Of a DNA stretch of 64,000 bases, positions 45,422-55,305 are shown piece after piece. How positions within the stretch are numbered: the stretch's first letter is position 1; every line of letters starts with the position of its first letter. The position numbers and the translations under genes are program-made. Source of the DNA: Melitaea cinxia (taxonomy: Eukaryota > Arthropoda > Insecta > Lepidoptera > Nymphalidae); assembly GCF_905220565.1 (NCBI RefSeq), contig NC_059409.1, forward strand, positions 2,425,501 through 2,489,500, in the 5' to 3' direction. Under the pieces are notes generated by a model that worked only from the letters and a program-made list of their open reading frames with translations, made no database searches and had not been told where the DNA came from.

Positions 45422-47913
45422 TGTATTATTATTATTATTAGTATTATCATAAAAAATACATAAATAAAGAAAAAGAAGAATAAGAATATAATATGCATTT
45501 ATCTAATTGTACAAATTTATAAATAACCTTTAATACCTATAAAATATTCCAACTCGATTCAGCCGTAAAGTTTTTAATGTCCAATAGTTTTATAATTATA
45601 ATAATTGAAAATGGAAGTACAGATATTGATATTTCATCCTATATTTTTACTGCCATAACTTAACTGTCCATACTTTACTGCCCACACGTGACCAACATGA
45701 ACGCATTCACAGCACTCAGATCGAAAAGTTTGGAAATAAAATTCTCATTCGTATAATGCCATTTCAACAAGTTTTCTTTTTTATCGCCAAGTACATTTTT
45801 TCTTTTTTCTTTGTCCGGAGATGTTTCAGTAGAGCTAGAAAAAATGATGTCATCTATTATTATCATTTTTCTTTTTATTTATAAATCAGCTTAATTAAAC
45901 TACATAGCTATAAATAAAAAAAACTTAGAAGTAAATTATATTTTTACTATTTGAGAATAAAATGTGAATTCGTTACAAAAAGCAGGTTAATCGCTGAAAC
46001 AGCAATCTTTCAACAAAGTTTAAAACGTTTGTGTATGAACATTCATCTGGAGCTCGAGTAACTAAATTATTGTGAGAAAACCAGCACACTTTTGGAGTAA
46101 TTTTGAGACATACATATCTGCCAAGCTCTAATTCTTCTCCGTAATGTACGAAACCTTTGGCCAGCAGTAGAATATTAGAATAGGTTGGTAAAGCATAGTA
46201 CCTACATTTTAGTGTTAAGTAATGTATATCTCTAAATTTTACAGCTGAACACAAAGTTTCGTCTTGAGAAAAAGGCTTAATACTTTATTTTTATTTTTAA
46301 ACATTAAAATTAAACGTAACGTAAGTATCTTAATATTTGTTCTAGTCTAAAGTCTGGTCTGAATTACTGAATTGTAACACTGTCTATAAATCTATAATAC
46401 AAGTTTTAAAGGTCAGGTTTACTAATAAACGTATCACTGAAATTGTTAAAATAGTTTAGTTTTTAGTTTAATTAAGAAAATAAAACTGCATTAATTTTTG
46501 TACTTTTCCTAAGTTTCCTTAACCTCTGATTCCACTGACCTTAGTAAATTTACTTATTTCTCATATTCGAATTTTTTTTTTAATATTTAGTTCTTAACTT
46601 GTAAAGTGTAAATATGTATATTGCATAATAAAAAAAAGATTAATTAATTTTGAAATAAGTTTATTTAACCTAACAGTTTTAATCTTAGCTAAAAGTTAAA
46701 ACCTGTAATTTAATAAGCGTGTTATATTCGCAGAAACACCTCAGTTCTTATTTACGAAAAGGGAAGAATTAAATATTGTCTTAAGGGTAACTAGCGAAAG
46801 GGCTCTGTTGGTATATTCAAATTTACAACTGCTTTGAATATTTTCTGCTCGGGCTTTATCATAATTATAATTTTCTAGCACGAAATGAATTTTCATATTG
46901 TAAAACTTGAATTTAACACTTTCTGAATCTTAATGTTAGGAAAATAATATTTCATAGTACGAAAATATTTTATACATTTTTGTACGCATCGAGGCCATTA
47001 CGTCAGCAATGACGTCATTACATTTGTATTTACATAATCGTTTCTATTTTGTTTTCAAACAGTCAATCAAATTTAACACTTAAAACAACGCCAGACAGTT
47101 GTTATTGCCATGCTTAGACCGTAAAACGATCCTCATTATTGGTGTCTTTTATTTGGTCTAAACATTCAAAATTATAGGTAATAATAATATCACTGAGAGC
47201 TATTTGGTGAATCGTGTTAAATCTCGGGGGATTTATATGAATGCAGGGTATTTCTCAATGTTAGGGCTAAAAGTTGGTCGTAAAGAAAATGTATTCGATT
47301 TTGCATTGTAAGTGAAGTATAAGTCAGCGAAGGATGGCTACGATGTTCGTGCATTTAGAATATTACCAAACTTTTATTTTTATCTTCGGATATCATTTGT
47401 ATATAACAAAACATCTCTTACGTAAGAAATGATTTTAACATTTAATTCCATTAAAATAGTGCGTTAAACAAAACAGAGCGCCTAATATAAAAAAAAAACA
47501 ATTAATTTCATTAAATACCATATCGAATGTTATGCCAATTTAAACAGTAATTATGTTAAAGCGAATGATTTACTCACAAACAATACTGATATTGGAACAA
47601 CGAAAGAAACAAACAATAAAAACAATAGTCATAAACCTAAGGAAAAAAATGATAAAATTTGTTTTAGTGCTATGACTAATAAAAATAAAATAATGTTACC
47701 ATTAGTAAAATGAGGGTTAAGATGTCTGCAACTAAGTAAAGCGAATGCATAAAGGCTTTCGTGCATTATCTTGACAATACCACTGACAAGTCACCTTTGG
47801 AAGAAACTCGAGGAACTTAAAGATATGAATTTTGTATCCGCATAATGCAAAATATGATTTACATTAGAATCCGTGATGAGAAGAAATTGTACCAATTTGT
47901 ATGATATGTTTTT
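45422..47913. other. AT-rich sequence, no supported gene
   Basis: A possible retroelement 3' end occurs at 46588-46630 (similar to 20300-20370). At 46110-46180 the minus strand resembles the 3' part of an S1-like SINE (TACTGCTGGCCAAAGG, GGAGAAGAATTAGAGCTT), which explains the 93-codon frame there. Confidence 0.45.
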
Positions 47914-48180
47914 AACCGACTTCAAAAGTGGCAGTACATTTTTTATGTGTGTTCGCGAATAACTTCGTCGTTTTTGTACCGATTTTGCGGATGTTTTTTG
48001 TTAGAAAGAAGATATCCCAAGGGTACCGTGATAAGGAAACCATGACCTGATGATAGCATCCTAGAGAAGTTGAGGGGAGTCTTCGAAAAATCGTAGTGGC
48101 GACTAGTGCTTTTGTTAATTTTTTCGTCCACTTACAACATTACTTGTCAATTTAATTAAAGTTAGTTTTTTTCGTTTCGC
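47914..48180 (+). mobile_element. M-family MITE, internally deleted
   Basis: It begins AACCGACTTCAAAAGTGG and includes AATAACTTCGTCGTTT, GATAAGGAAACCATGACCTG and TAGTTTTTTTCGTTTCGC. The middle third of the family is missing. Confidence 0.65.
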
Positions 48181-48182
48181 TT

Positions 48183-48525
48183 CTGCCTGTCATATCCCAC
48201 TACTGGGCATAGGCCTTTTTCCCCATATAGGAGAAGGATCAGAGCTTAATCCACCACGCCATTCCAATGCGGGTTGGCGGATATATTCCCTACTATGAGT
48301 AACGATCGCTATCAAGTGTACATGATAACAACCGGGACCGACGGCTTGACGTGCTCTCCGAGGCACGGTGGGGAGACCCACTAGGACTGCACAAACACCC
48401 AGACCATGGCAAACACCTGTATGGCAAATACAAATGTTTTTCATGTGCGGGGATCGAACCCGCAACCGCCAGCGCTACAGGTACAATCCATGTCTGTGAC
48501 CGCTGCGCCAACGCGGCGTCACACG
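48183..48525 (-). mobile_element. tRNA-derived SINE (family S1), full length
   Basis: The best S1 copy. The minus-strand head (right end) reads GCCGCGTTGGCGCAGCGGTC with A box TGGCGCAGCGG, then GCGGGTTCGATCCCCGCAC as B box. The body follows (GCCATGGTCTGGGTGTTTGT, CCCACCGTGCCTCGGAGAGC, TCGGTCCCGGTTGTTATCAT, CCACCACGC region) to GCCCAGTAGTGGGATATGAC. It directly follows an M element, with about two bases between them. Frames of 68-91 codons over it on both strands are not genes. Confidence 0.9.
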
Positions 48526-49037
48526 TCGTTTTTTCGTTTGCTAGCAAACAGTTATGAAAGGCATGTTTGATGTATTGTGCACGAAATGATAAAATTTACT
48601 TTGAAGTAGTCTGTACTAATACTTTAAAGAAAGGTTTGATTTTTGCAGTTTATTTTTGAAGAAACGTTATCAAGCGTAAGGTATAAAAATATTGGGAGTT
48701 TAATCGAAATGAAAAATGTAATAGTAACGCTGAACAGTTACGTGACCTGCCTTAAAGAGTTAACTCCAGTCGCGTATTGTCACACACACATACACACTCA
48801 AACACAACCTCAATCACTTTATTTCGTTTTTTTCCTAGGGAGTAAATTACTGTACTGATTTCAAACAATGTATACCTTAGTCTAGTAACGCCTGTGATAA
48901 CGGGAGCATTACAAGCGCTTTGCCGAACCTACCCTCAATTCAACCCTCCCCAGGAGCTCTGCCTTACTTGCCACAGAAACAGGCTCTAAATATATGCAAG
49001 ATGATATATACCTACTATAATATATACCTACTAATAA
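48526..49037. other. Spacer with an A-family fragment
   Basis: 48892-48985 contains ACAAGCGCTTTGCCGAACCT and CCTCCCCAGGAGCTCTG, a decayed minus-strand piece of the A family. A short CACACACATACACAC run lies at 48781. Confidence 0.5.
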
Positions 49038-49360
49038 TTGTGTTTGCTCGCAAACGAAAAAAAAACCGACTTCAATTACATCGACAAGTAATACAACGTA
49101 GATCGACGAAAAAATAGTCAAGCAACTACGCGTTATCAAAGATTACTCAAAAAGTAGTTATCAGATCTCGATAAAATTTATATGTGACCATATGATAAAC
49201 ATCAGCTTTCGACTAAATTAAAAATTATCAAAATCGGTACACCCAGTAAAAAGTTATTACGGATTTTCGAGAGTTTCCCTCGATTTCTCTGGGATCCCAT
49301 CATCAGATCCTGGTTTCCTTATCACAGTACTAAACTAGGGATATCCCCTTTCCAACTATG
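49038..49360 (-). mobile_element. M-family MITE, one end missing
   Basis: It opens TGTTTGCTCGCAAACGAAAA and AACCGACTTCAATTACATCG, then ATCAAAGATTACTCAAAAAG, TGACCATATGATAAACATCA and AGATCCTGGTTTCCTTATCA, and stops before the second inverted end. Confidence 0.75.
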
Positions 49361-50110
49361 ATGCCAATAAATTTTCATACTAAAATGTCTTCAATAGATT
49401 TCCAAGAACGACAAAATTGTTAAAATTTTGCTTATTTAATTGTATTATAATACCAATAATATAAACAAAACCTTAAACAACTTCGAAGATAATTAATTTA
49501 TACGAAAAATTACTTTTACAAGTTATTATTAAATTTCTACTAACGTAATTCCATCATAAACAAGATTAATATTATTCGAAACAACTCAAACACGAAGCTA
49601 TAACACAATGTTGATTTGTAACTCAACTCATAACCTATGACCTTCCAAGGAAAACAATGATATGCTGTACAACTAATATAAAACAATATACAATGTAACA
49701 ATTGAGTTAGCTCAAGCCGTCAACTTTGAGTTGGACGGTTTGAATATGCAAACTCGAAATTTTCAGTATTTGACTTTTCTTTCATTTTGGGATTATCGCC
49801 TTTATTCTTAGTGCAATAAGCGTCATGATTGAGTATTTTGTTTTGAAAGATGTTGTGAATACAGTTTGTGTTCGCGCTGTTAACGTGAGAGGTAAGAATG
49901 TTCGCACTTCTTGGACTGTTGTGATCGTACATTGTTAGTGATTATGCGAGTATTATTAGGACCAGTTTTCTTTAAGATTTAATACTTAATAAGTTATAAT
50001 TTAAATAACTGTACTAATAATTTACATTGTCGTTTCATGGATATCTAAAAAACGAAAAACAAAAACCAAAGTAATTAAATGTGAAAACATTTTTTATAAA
50101 TTTTATACTA
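49361..50110. other. AT-rich spacer, no supported gene
   Basis: A 70-codon minus-strand frame at 49720 is Asn/Ser/Lys-rich and unrecognised. Confidence 0.45.
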
Positions 50111-50120
50111 CCTATTACTG

Positions 50121-50456
50121 CGCTGTGTGGCTACGGAAGTAAATAATATTATAGCCTTCCCCTCTCTTCCCGCGGGTGTCGCAAGAGGGGACTAAGGGAC
50201 AACACAGTTCCACTACCACCTTGGAACTTAAAAAGCCGACTGATGGGAGGGTAACCATCCAACTACTAGCTTTGAAACACACAGGCCGAAGACGGGCAGC
50301 AGCGTCTTCGGTACGACAAAGCCAGCCCTGCGGGTTAACCCGTCTGCCCAGCGTGGTGACTATGGGTAAAACACATGAGTTCACGCCATTTTTGGCACGA
50401 ACTTATGGAGGCCTATGTCCAGCAGCGGACTGCGATAGCCTAAAATTATGATGATA
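50121..50456 (+). mobile_element. R-family retroposon, full length with target duplication
   Basis: It begins CGCTGTGTGGCTACGGAAGT and ends CCTAAAATTATGATGATA. A 9-bp direct repeat CTATTACTG lies at 50112-50120 and 50457-50465. It contains the palindrome-like GAAGACGGGCAGCAGCGTCT. Overlapping frames of about 90 codons on both strands recur in other copies and show no coding selection. Confidence 0.85.
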
Positions 50457-50504
50457 CTATTACTGATAAAATTGTTAAATAAAACAAGACAACTACTATT
50501 TCGC

Positions 50505-50792
50505 ACGCTTTAGCCTGTAATATCCCACTGCTGGGAATAGACCCCTTTCCCCATGTAGGAGAAGGATCTACTATGAGTAACAATCGCTATCAGGTGTACA
50601 CGATAACAACCGGGACCGACGGCTTAAAGTGCTCACCGAGGCACGGTGAAGAAACCCAGAAGGACTGCACAAACACTCAGATCACAGCAAACTTTTGTAT
50701 GGCCAATACGAATGTTTTTCATGTGCGGGAATCGAACCTGTAACCGCCAGCACAATAGCCACAAACCGTTGCGCCAATGCGTCGTCATCGTC
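50505..50792 (-). mobile_element. tRNA-derived SINE (family S1)
   Basis: Minus-strand head: ACGCATTGGCGCAACGGTTT and GCGGTTACAGGTTCGATTCC (B box). The body and the GCAGTGGGATATTACAGGCT end are as in the copy at 48183, with a deletion of the TTAATCCACCACGC region. Confidence 0.85.
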
Positions 50793-51498
50793 ATATGGCA
50801 TCATGCTTGACCGAAAAATCTCTTCGAAACTCAAAATGTATACAGATTTTAATAAATTTAATGATAGTGCCATGTTTCTTTTATAATGACAGAATTTAAT
50901 TAAGTGTTTGATGAAAATATGTATCCGTCTTATTAAAACTTGAGACAGTGATATTATTGATTAATAATAAAGACGATATTTTACAAAGCAAAGGCTTAAA
51001 ACGGAATTCTTAAATGAAGTGACAATGAAAACCTTTCATTAAGCATTCATAAAGATGATTTTAATTATTCAGTAATTACTGAATCATATAAAGGGTTAGC
51101 TCTCTTAATAATCTATGTAGACTTTGATAAGATTAAGAGATTAATTAGGTATTAACAGAGGGTAGGCGGAATTTCCAAGATACTCAACGACTGTGTGTAT
51201 TTAATAAGAAGTGCAGTAGCTAATCTTATATTCAAGATCTTCTTGAAACATAATACAATTTTAATTACTTTATTTATTATAATAATATCTTTAAAATTAA
51301 TTAGAAATTATTTGATAGATTTATCATATCTAGTGGTCACCCAGTGGTCGAAATTCGATCAACTAATTTAAATTGTAAGTTTCAACATTATTATGGTTCT
51401 GCTGTCAAAATAATAAACTAAAGGGTATATATGCGTGTGTATATCAAATATATAGTAGGGTGTGTAATGTTCTTTTTTATTAACTCAATGTTTTTTTG
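50793..51498. other. AT-rich spacer, no feature seen
   Basis: No repeat, RNA or supported frame. Confidence 0.5.
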
Positions 51499-52240
51499 AA
51501 CCGACTTCAAAAAAGTGTTAGTGTGTGCGGACGCAAGCTGCTCGGAGCGCCCCAACGCAGTCAGCCCTTTGCTTACTTAATAATATGTTGGCCTCCAATA
51601 GTAGTATTGATATATTCGCCATGAATTCGTCTGAATTTGTTAAATCTTGCTTTAAGTATTTAGAATTATGTTAATGTGTATACTCGTATTATAAGATAAA
51701 TTTTTATTTCTTAAATGTATTTGTTGTAGTGTTATTAATTTATGCTTGTTTATTGTACGCCTTGGTTGTAAACTGTAAGTGCAATAAATGTAAACTGTAA
51801 TAAATAAAAAAAAAAAAAAAAAAAAAAAAAAGGAGGAGGTTACTTAATTCGACTGCATATATGTATATATTTTTTTTGTATAGTCGGGGATAACTTCGTC
51901 GTTTATGAACCGATTTTGATAATTCTTTTTTGTTGGAAAAAGATATCCCTGGTGTGGTACCACGATAAGGAAACCAAGATCTGATGATGGGATCTTTCAG
52001 AAATCGAGGGAAACTCGAAAATCCGCATAACTTTTTGCTGGATGTACCGATTTTGATAATTTTTAATTTAATCGGAAGCCAATGTTTATCATGTGGTCAC
52101 ATTTAAACTTCATTTAGATCTGATTGCAAAATTTTGGAGTAATCTTTGATAATGCGTATTTACTTGACTAATTTTTCGTAAACCTACGTTGTATTACTTG
52201 TCGATATAATTGAAGTCGATATTTTTTCGTTTGCCTGCAA
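51499..52240 (+). mobile_element. M-family MITE split by a retroposed sequence
   Basis: The left end AACCGACTTCAAAAAAG at 51499-51515 and the continuation GGAGGAGGTTACTTAATTCG from 51832 are one element interrupted by the insertion at 51517-51831. It then continues through GATAACTTCGTCGTTTATG, GATAAGGAAACCAAGATCTG and CATGTGGTCACATTTAAAC to GAAGTCGATATTTTTTCG. The ends are inverted copies (AACCGACTTC / GAAGTCGAT). Confidence 0.8.
51517..51831 (+). mobile_element. Young poly(A)-tailed retroposed insertion
   Basis: About 315 bp ending in 26 uninterrupted As, with AATAAA-type signals just upstream (GCAATAAATG, GTAATAAATAAA). The first ~150 bases are open in one frame (includes SAPTQSALCLLNNMLASN and ends KYLELC plus a stop at 51669), then an AT-rich 3' tail follows. 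This fits the last codons and 3' end of a LINE or of an expressed gene, cut short at its 5' side. AAAAAAG on both sides is a possible target duplication. The pure A tail argues for a recent event. Confidence 0.75.
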
Positions 52241-52673
52241 ACACAATTATTATGCATACTTTAAAAAAAAACATTAGCATTCTGTACTTCTTCTCTATAC
52301 AAACTATAAGTGTGCGAAATTACATACTCCTCCGTAAAAAGGGACAAAAGTTAAGCTTCACGTATTAATATCAAAATTATAATCTTAATATTTAAATTTG
52401 TGACTATATAAATAAAAATAAGTTGAAATAAAGAAGATTTTTTTGTAACAAGGCTTAAAAAAAACAATGAAAAATAAGGTTTTGTAAATAAAGCTAATAG
52501 TACCTTATTAATTAGTTTCTTTGTACTAATTACAATTTATTGTTTCAGATCACGTGCCTCTTGTTCATCCATTTTCTGCTAATGTATTAAGGTAAGCTAT
52601 GAAGTTTTAATTATGTGTAATTAGTTTTAATTCGTGTATATTATACGCATACAAAGTTAATTGTATAAAAACA
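52241..52673. other. AT-rich spacer, no feature seen
   Basis: No repeat, RNA or supported frame. Confidence 0.5.
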
Positions 52674-52850
52674 CTAGCTTTTACCCGCGGCTTTGCTCGC
52701 ATTGATTTTTTTTTTACTAAAAAGTATCCTATGCTACTTCTAATACCCTCCAAGAATACGTGTACAAAGTTTCATGATGATCGGTTAAGTAGTTTTCGCG
52801 TGAAAGCGTAGCGAACAAACTTATATTCACATTTACAAATTATAATATTA
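52674..52850 (-). mobile_element. Short Helitron, family H2
   Basis: Minus-strand 3' end GCGAGCAAAGCCGCGGGTAA then CTAG at 52677-52674. CTTTCACGCGAAAACTAC and CCGATCATCATGAAACTTTG match the copy at 27273. The 5' end has run into AT-rich sequence and is unclear. Confidence 0.75.
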
Positions 52851-53092
52851 TATATGTAATGACAGAAAAAAAATCACAATAAATATAGAAAAATCCCAAA
52901 CAGCTGAAACTATAGTCAATACTGTCGTGACCGTCGATAATACAGTGCAACGGTATTACAGTACTCGGGTTTGGAACTTCATTACTGGACTGTTAGATGG
53001 CGTTGAAGTGACAAACATTTTTTTTTATTTTTCTTACGAAAAATTCATAATATAAAATCATCATATCAAAAACTTCGATCTGGCGGGTACAT

Positions 53093-53164
53093 CGTTCCAT
53101 AGCTTAATTGGCTAGAGCACCGACACGGTCAGTCGGAGGTGCAGGTTCGATCCCCGCTGGAACG
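53093..53164 (+). tRNA. tRNA-like gene, apparent anticodon GGT
   Basis: The 72 bases fold as a cloverleaf: acceptor CGTTCCA/TGGAACG (7 pairs, extendable to 9 with flanking AT), D stem GCTT/GAGC, anticodon stem CCGAC/GTCGG, loop ACGGTCA, T stem GCAGG/CCCGC with one A-C mismatch and loop TTCGATC. The A box TAGCTTAATTGG and B box GGTTCGATCCC are intact, and TTTTT at 53170-53174 would stop RNA polymerase III. Position 33 is C instead of the near-universal T, and GGT (Thr) is unusual for an animal nuclear tRNA. It may be a tRNA pseudogene or the head of a SINE rather than a working tRNA. Confidence 0.55.
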
Positions 53165-53285
53165 ATCGATTTTTGATAATATACTTTCTAAACAATAAAC
53201 AGTTGAAAGTTTGTTTGTGTGATTGATAGTTTCATTCCTGACTAAGCGTTTATTTAAAAAAAAATTTCTTCTCTACTATTACTCA

Positions 53286-53490
53286 ATCATCATCATCATC
53301 ATCATCATTCCAGCCTATTGCAGTCCACTGCTGGACATAGGCCTCCACAAGTTCGCGCCAAAAATGCGTGAACTCGTGTGTGTTGCCCATAGTCACCCGC
53401 CTGCGGGTTGGTTACCGCCGGGCTGGTTTTGTTGCACCTAAGACGCTGCTGCCCGTCTTCGGCCTGTGTGTTTCAAAGCCAGCAGTTAGA
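53286..53490 (-). mobile_element. R-family retroposon, 5'-truncated
   Basis: It has the (ATC)n tail at 53286-53308, then TGCAGTCCACTGCTGGACAT and on to TTTCAAAGCCAGCAGTTA, where it stops, missing its 5' third. This is the usual truncation of a retroposon. Confidence 0.85.
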
Positions 53491-54042
53491 TAATGTAATT
53501 TATCCAGCTACTTGTTTTCATTTATATTTTCTCATACTTTACCAATTCTTCAATTAAAAATATTCTTTATGGCCTTTAAAATTTTTGTTACTTATTGGCG
53601 TACAAAATTTAGCAGGCAACGGTGGACTTAGCTCTAGAAGAAGTCTCTCCCAGTGATCTGTGATAGTGAGAACTAATGCTATATAGCAGGCTAAGATGGT
53701 GCAGTAACATAGAAGATATACTCCAAAACAAAATAATGGAGAGTAGTCAGAAGAATTAGAGTACCTAGCTAAGGTTTCCTACGTTTAAGCGGAGTTCCGA
53801 AAACGAGGAATACAGTAATTATTCGTAACTGTAAGGTTGTCACGAAAAAAAGTGAAGGTATATCGTTGCCGCGTATAAAAGAGAGAATATTCTTAGACAT
53901 TATTTACGTTAGGAGTGTGGCACAGTGGTAGAAAGAAGAATAAGACTAGAATATAGAATAAGTATTTAACTAACTTATAAAAAAATTATAAGTATGTAAG
54001 ACTAATGAGAAGAATTAATGGTGTCAAATAAATAAGAATTAG
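53491..54042. other. AT-rich spacer, no feature seen
   Basis: No repeat, RNA or supported frame. Confidence 0.45.
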
Positions 54043-54314
54043 TTATGCTGTGTGGTTACGGCAGTCAAGAATATAGTCACCCCCTCACTTCGCGTGGGTG
54101 TCGTAAGAGACGACTAAGGAATAACACACTTCCACTACCACCTTGGAATTTAAAAAACTGACCGACTGCAACTGCTGCCTTTGAAATACACAAGCCGAAG
54201 ACCGGCAGTAACGTCTTCGGTGCGACAAAACACACGAGTTCACGCCATTTTGGCGTAAACTTGTTGAGGCCTATGTCAGCAGAGGACTGCGATAGACTGA
54301 AGTGATGATGATGG
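54043..54314 (+). mobile_element. R-family retroposon with internal deletions
   Basis: From TGCTGTGTGGTTACGGCAGT to GCGATAGACTGAAGTGATGATGATGG at the tail. It lacks the segment holding GGTGACTATGGG and part of the middle. Confidence 0.8.
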
Positions 54315-54861
54315 TGAATTGTTTCGTAACAATAAAGATACCTGAAATTAAAAGTTCAAGTTTTGATTGTCATTACAATAATAAATATTGTAAAATAAAA
54401 AATATATCTCAACGGTAATCACTACAAGTAAATATATTTTTAAACTATAGTATAATAAACTTGGCACGAAGATCTTGATAATTACATAACGCTTTTAATA
54501 TCAAAATATATAATAACTGATATTTGCAAGGATAAAACAAAACAGAACTAGAATTCATTACATCTGCCTCAGTGTACCTCTTGCCCAATAATACTTGAGC
54601 AAACTCATCGCGGCCTAACAAATGGGACCTTTAGTCGACGCGAGCGAAACACTCTCGGCAAATGAGACTTCTTTCATGCTCCTCGGCTTATTTACGTACG
54701 TTACACGTTTATGTACACCCGGCGACAAAGTTTCACCTTTGTGAATAATTTTGACACATACATAATGGTTTTCTTTGATTCGTATTTTGGTTCCAAAAAG
54801 CAAAGTTGCAAGAGTCCTTATTAACGATTTCCGTGATGATACAGCATACGAAATAACTGAG
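54315..54861. other. Spacer with an unrecognised minus-strand frame
   Basis: 54615-54803 (minus) is open for 62 codons (starts MLFGTKIRIKENHYVCVKII) and extends open further upstream of its first Met. It is less AT-biased than its surroundings. I do not recognise it; transposon debris is the likeliest source. Confidence 0.3.
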
Positions 54862-55135
54862 GTAAACTTAACTGAGGTAACTGAGGTAGGCCACAGTAGA
54901 AAATTTCCTTACAGAATATCACAGCATATTTAGCTGTGGTATTCTGTAAGGAAATTTTCTAATAACACTATTATCAAGCAGTGTTGTGTTCCTGTGGCCA
55001 CCAGAGCTCCTGGGGGGAATTGGGGGTAGGTTCAGCAATGTATTTGCGATGCCTCTAGTATTACAGAAGTCTATAAGCTACGGTAATTGCTTACCATCAG
55101 GTGAGCTATACGCTTGATTGCCGACCAAATTATAT
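54862..55135 (+). repeat. A-family SINE-like repeat carrying an inverted duplication
   Basis: The family start (TAACTGAGGTAGGCCACAGT) and end (TATACGCTTGATTGCCGACC) are present. Near the left end the block between the palindrome and GTAGTACC is deleted and replaced by an inverted duplication at 54898-54960. Confidence 0.8.
54898..54960. repeat. 28-bp hairpin within the A-family repeat
   Basis: The arm 54898-54925 (ends AATATCACAGC) is followed by a 7-base loop ATATTTA and its complement at 54933-54960 with one difference that would still pair as G-U in RNA. Confidence 0.95.
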
Positions 55136-55193
55136 ATACATAAAAAAGAAATGAATTAAAAGAATTATCAGCGTTCATTCATTACTCTGTTCT

Positions 55194-55221
55194 TCTCTTA
55201 CAGTATAAATACTGTAAGAGA
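55194..55221. repeat. 12-bp perfect hairpin
   Basis: TCTCTTACAGTA, loop TAAA, then the exact complement, close to a (TA)n run. Confidence 0.8.
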
Positions 55222-55244
55222 CTGTACCTTATTTAAAAAAAAAT

Positions 55245-55252
55245 ACACACAT

Positions 55253-55295
<43 letters not shown>

Positions 55296-55305
55296 TATAT
55301 AATAT
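55245..55305. repeat. (TA)n microsatellite
   Basis: Interrupted TA repeats with ACACACATATATATATAT on the left side. Confidence 0.9.

Noticed and set aside
45973..46254. 93-codon minus-strand frame
   Set aside because: Part of it matches the conserved 3' part of an S1-like SINE, and no intron or domain evidence supports a gene.
48190..48557. Overlapping frames of 68-91 codons on both strands
   Set aside because: They lie entirely within a full-length tRNA-derived SINE.
50115..50451. Paired frames of about 90 codons on both strands
   Set aside because: They coincide with an R-family retroposon; the same frames recur broken in other copies.
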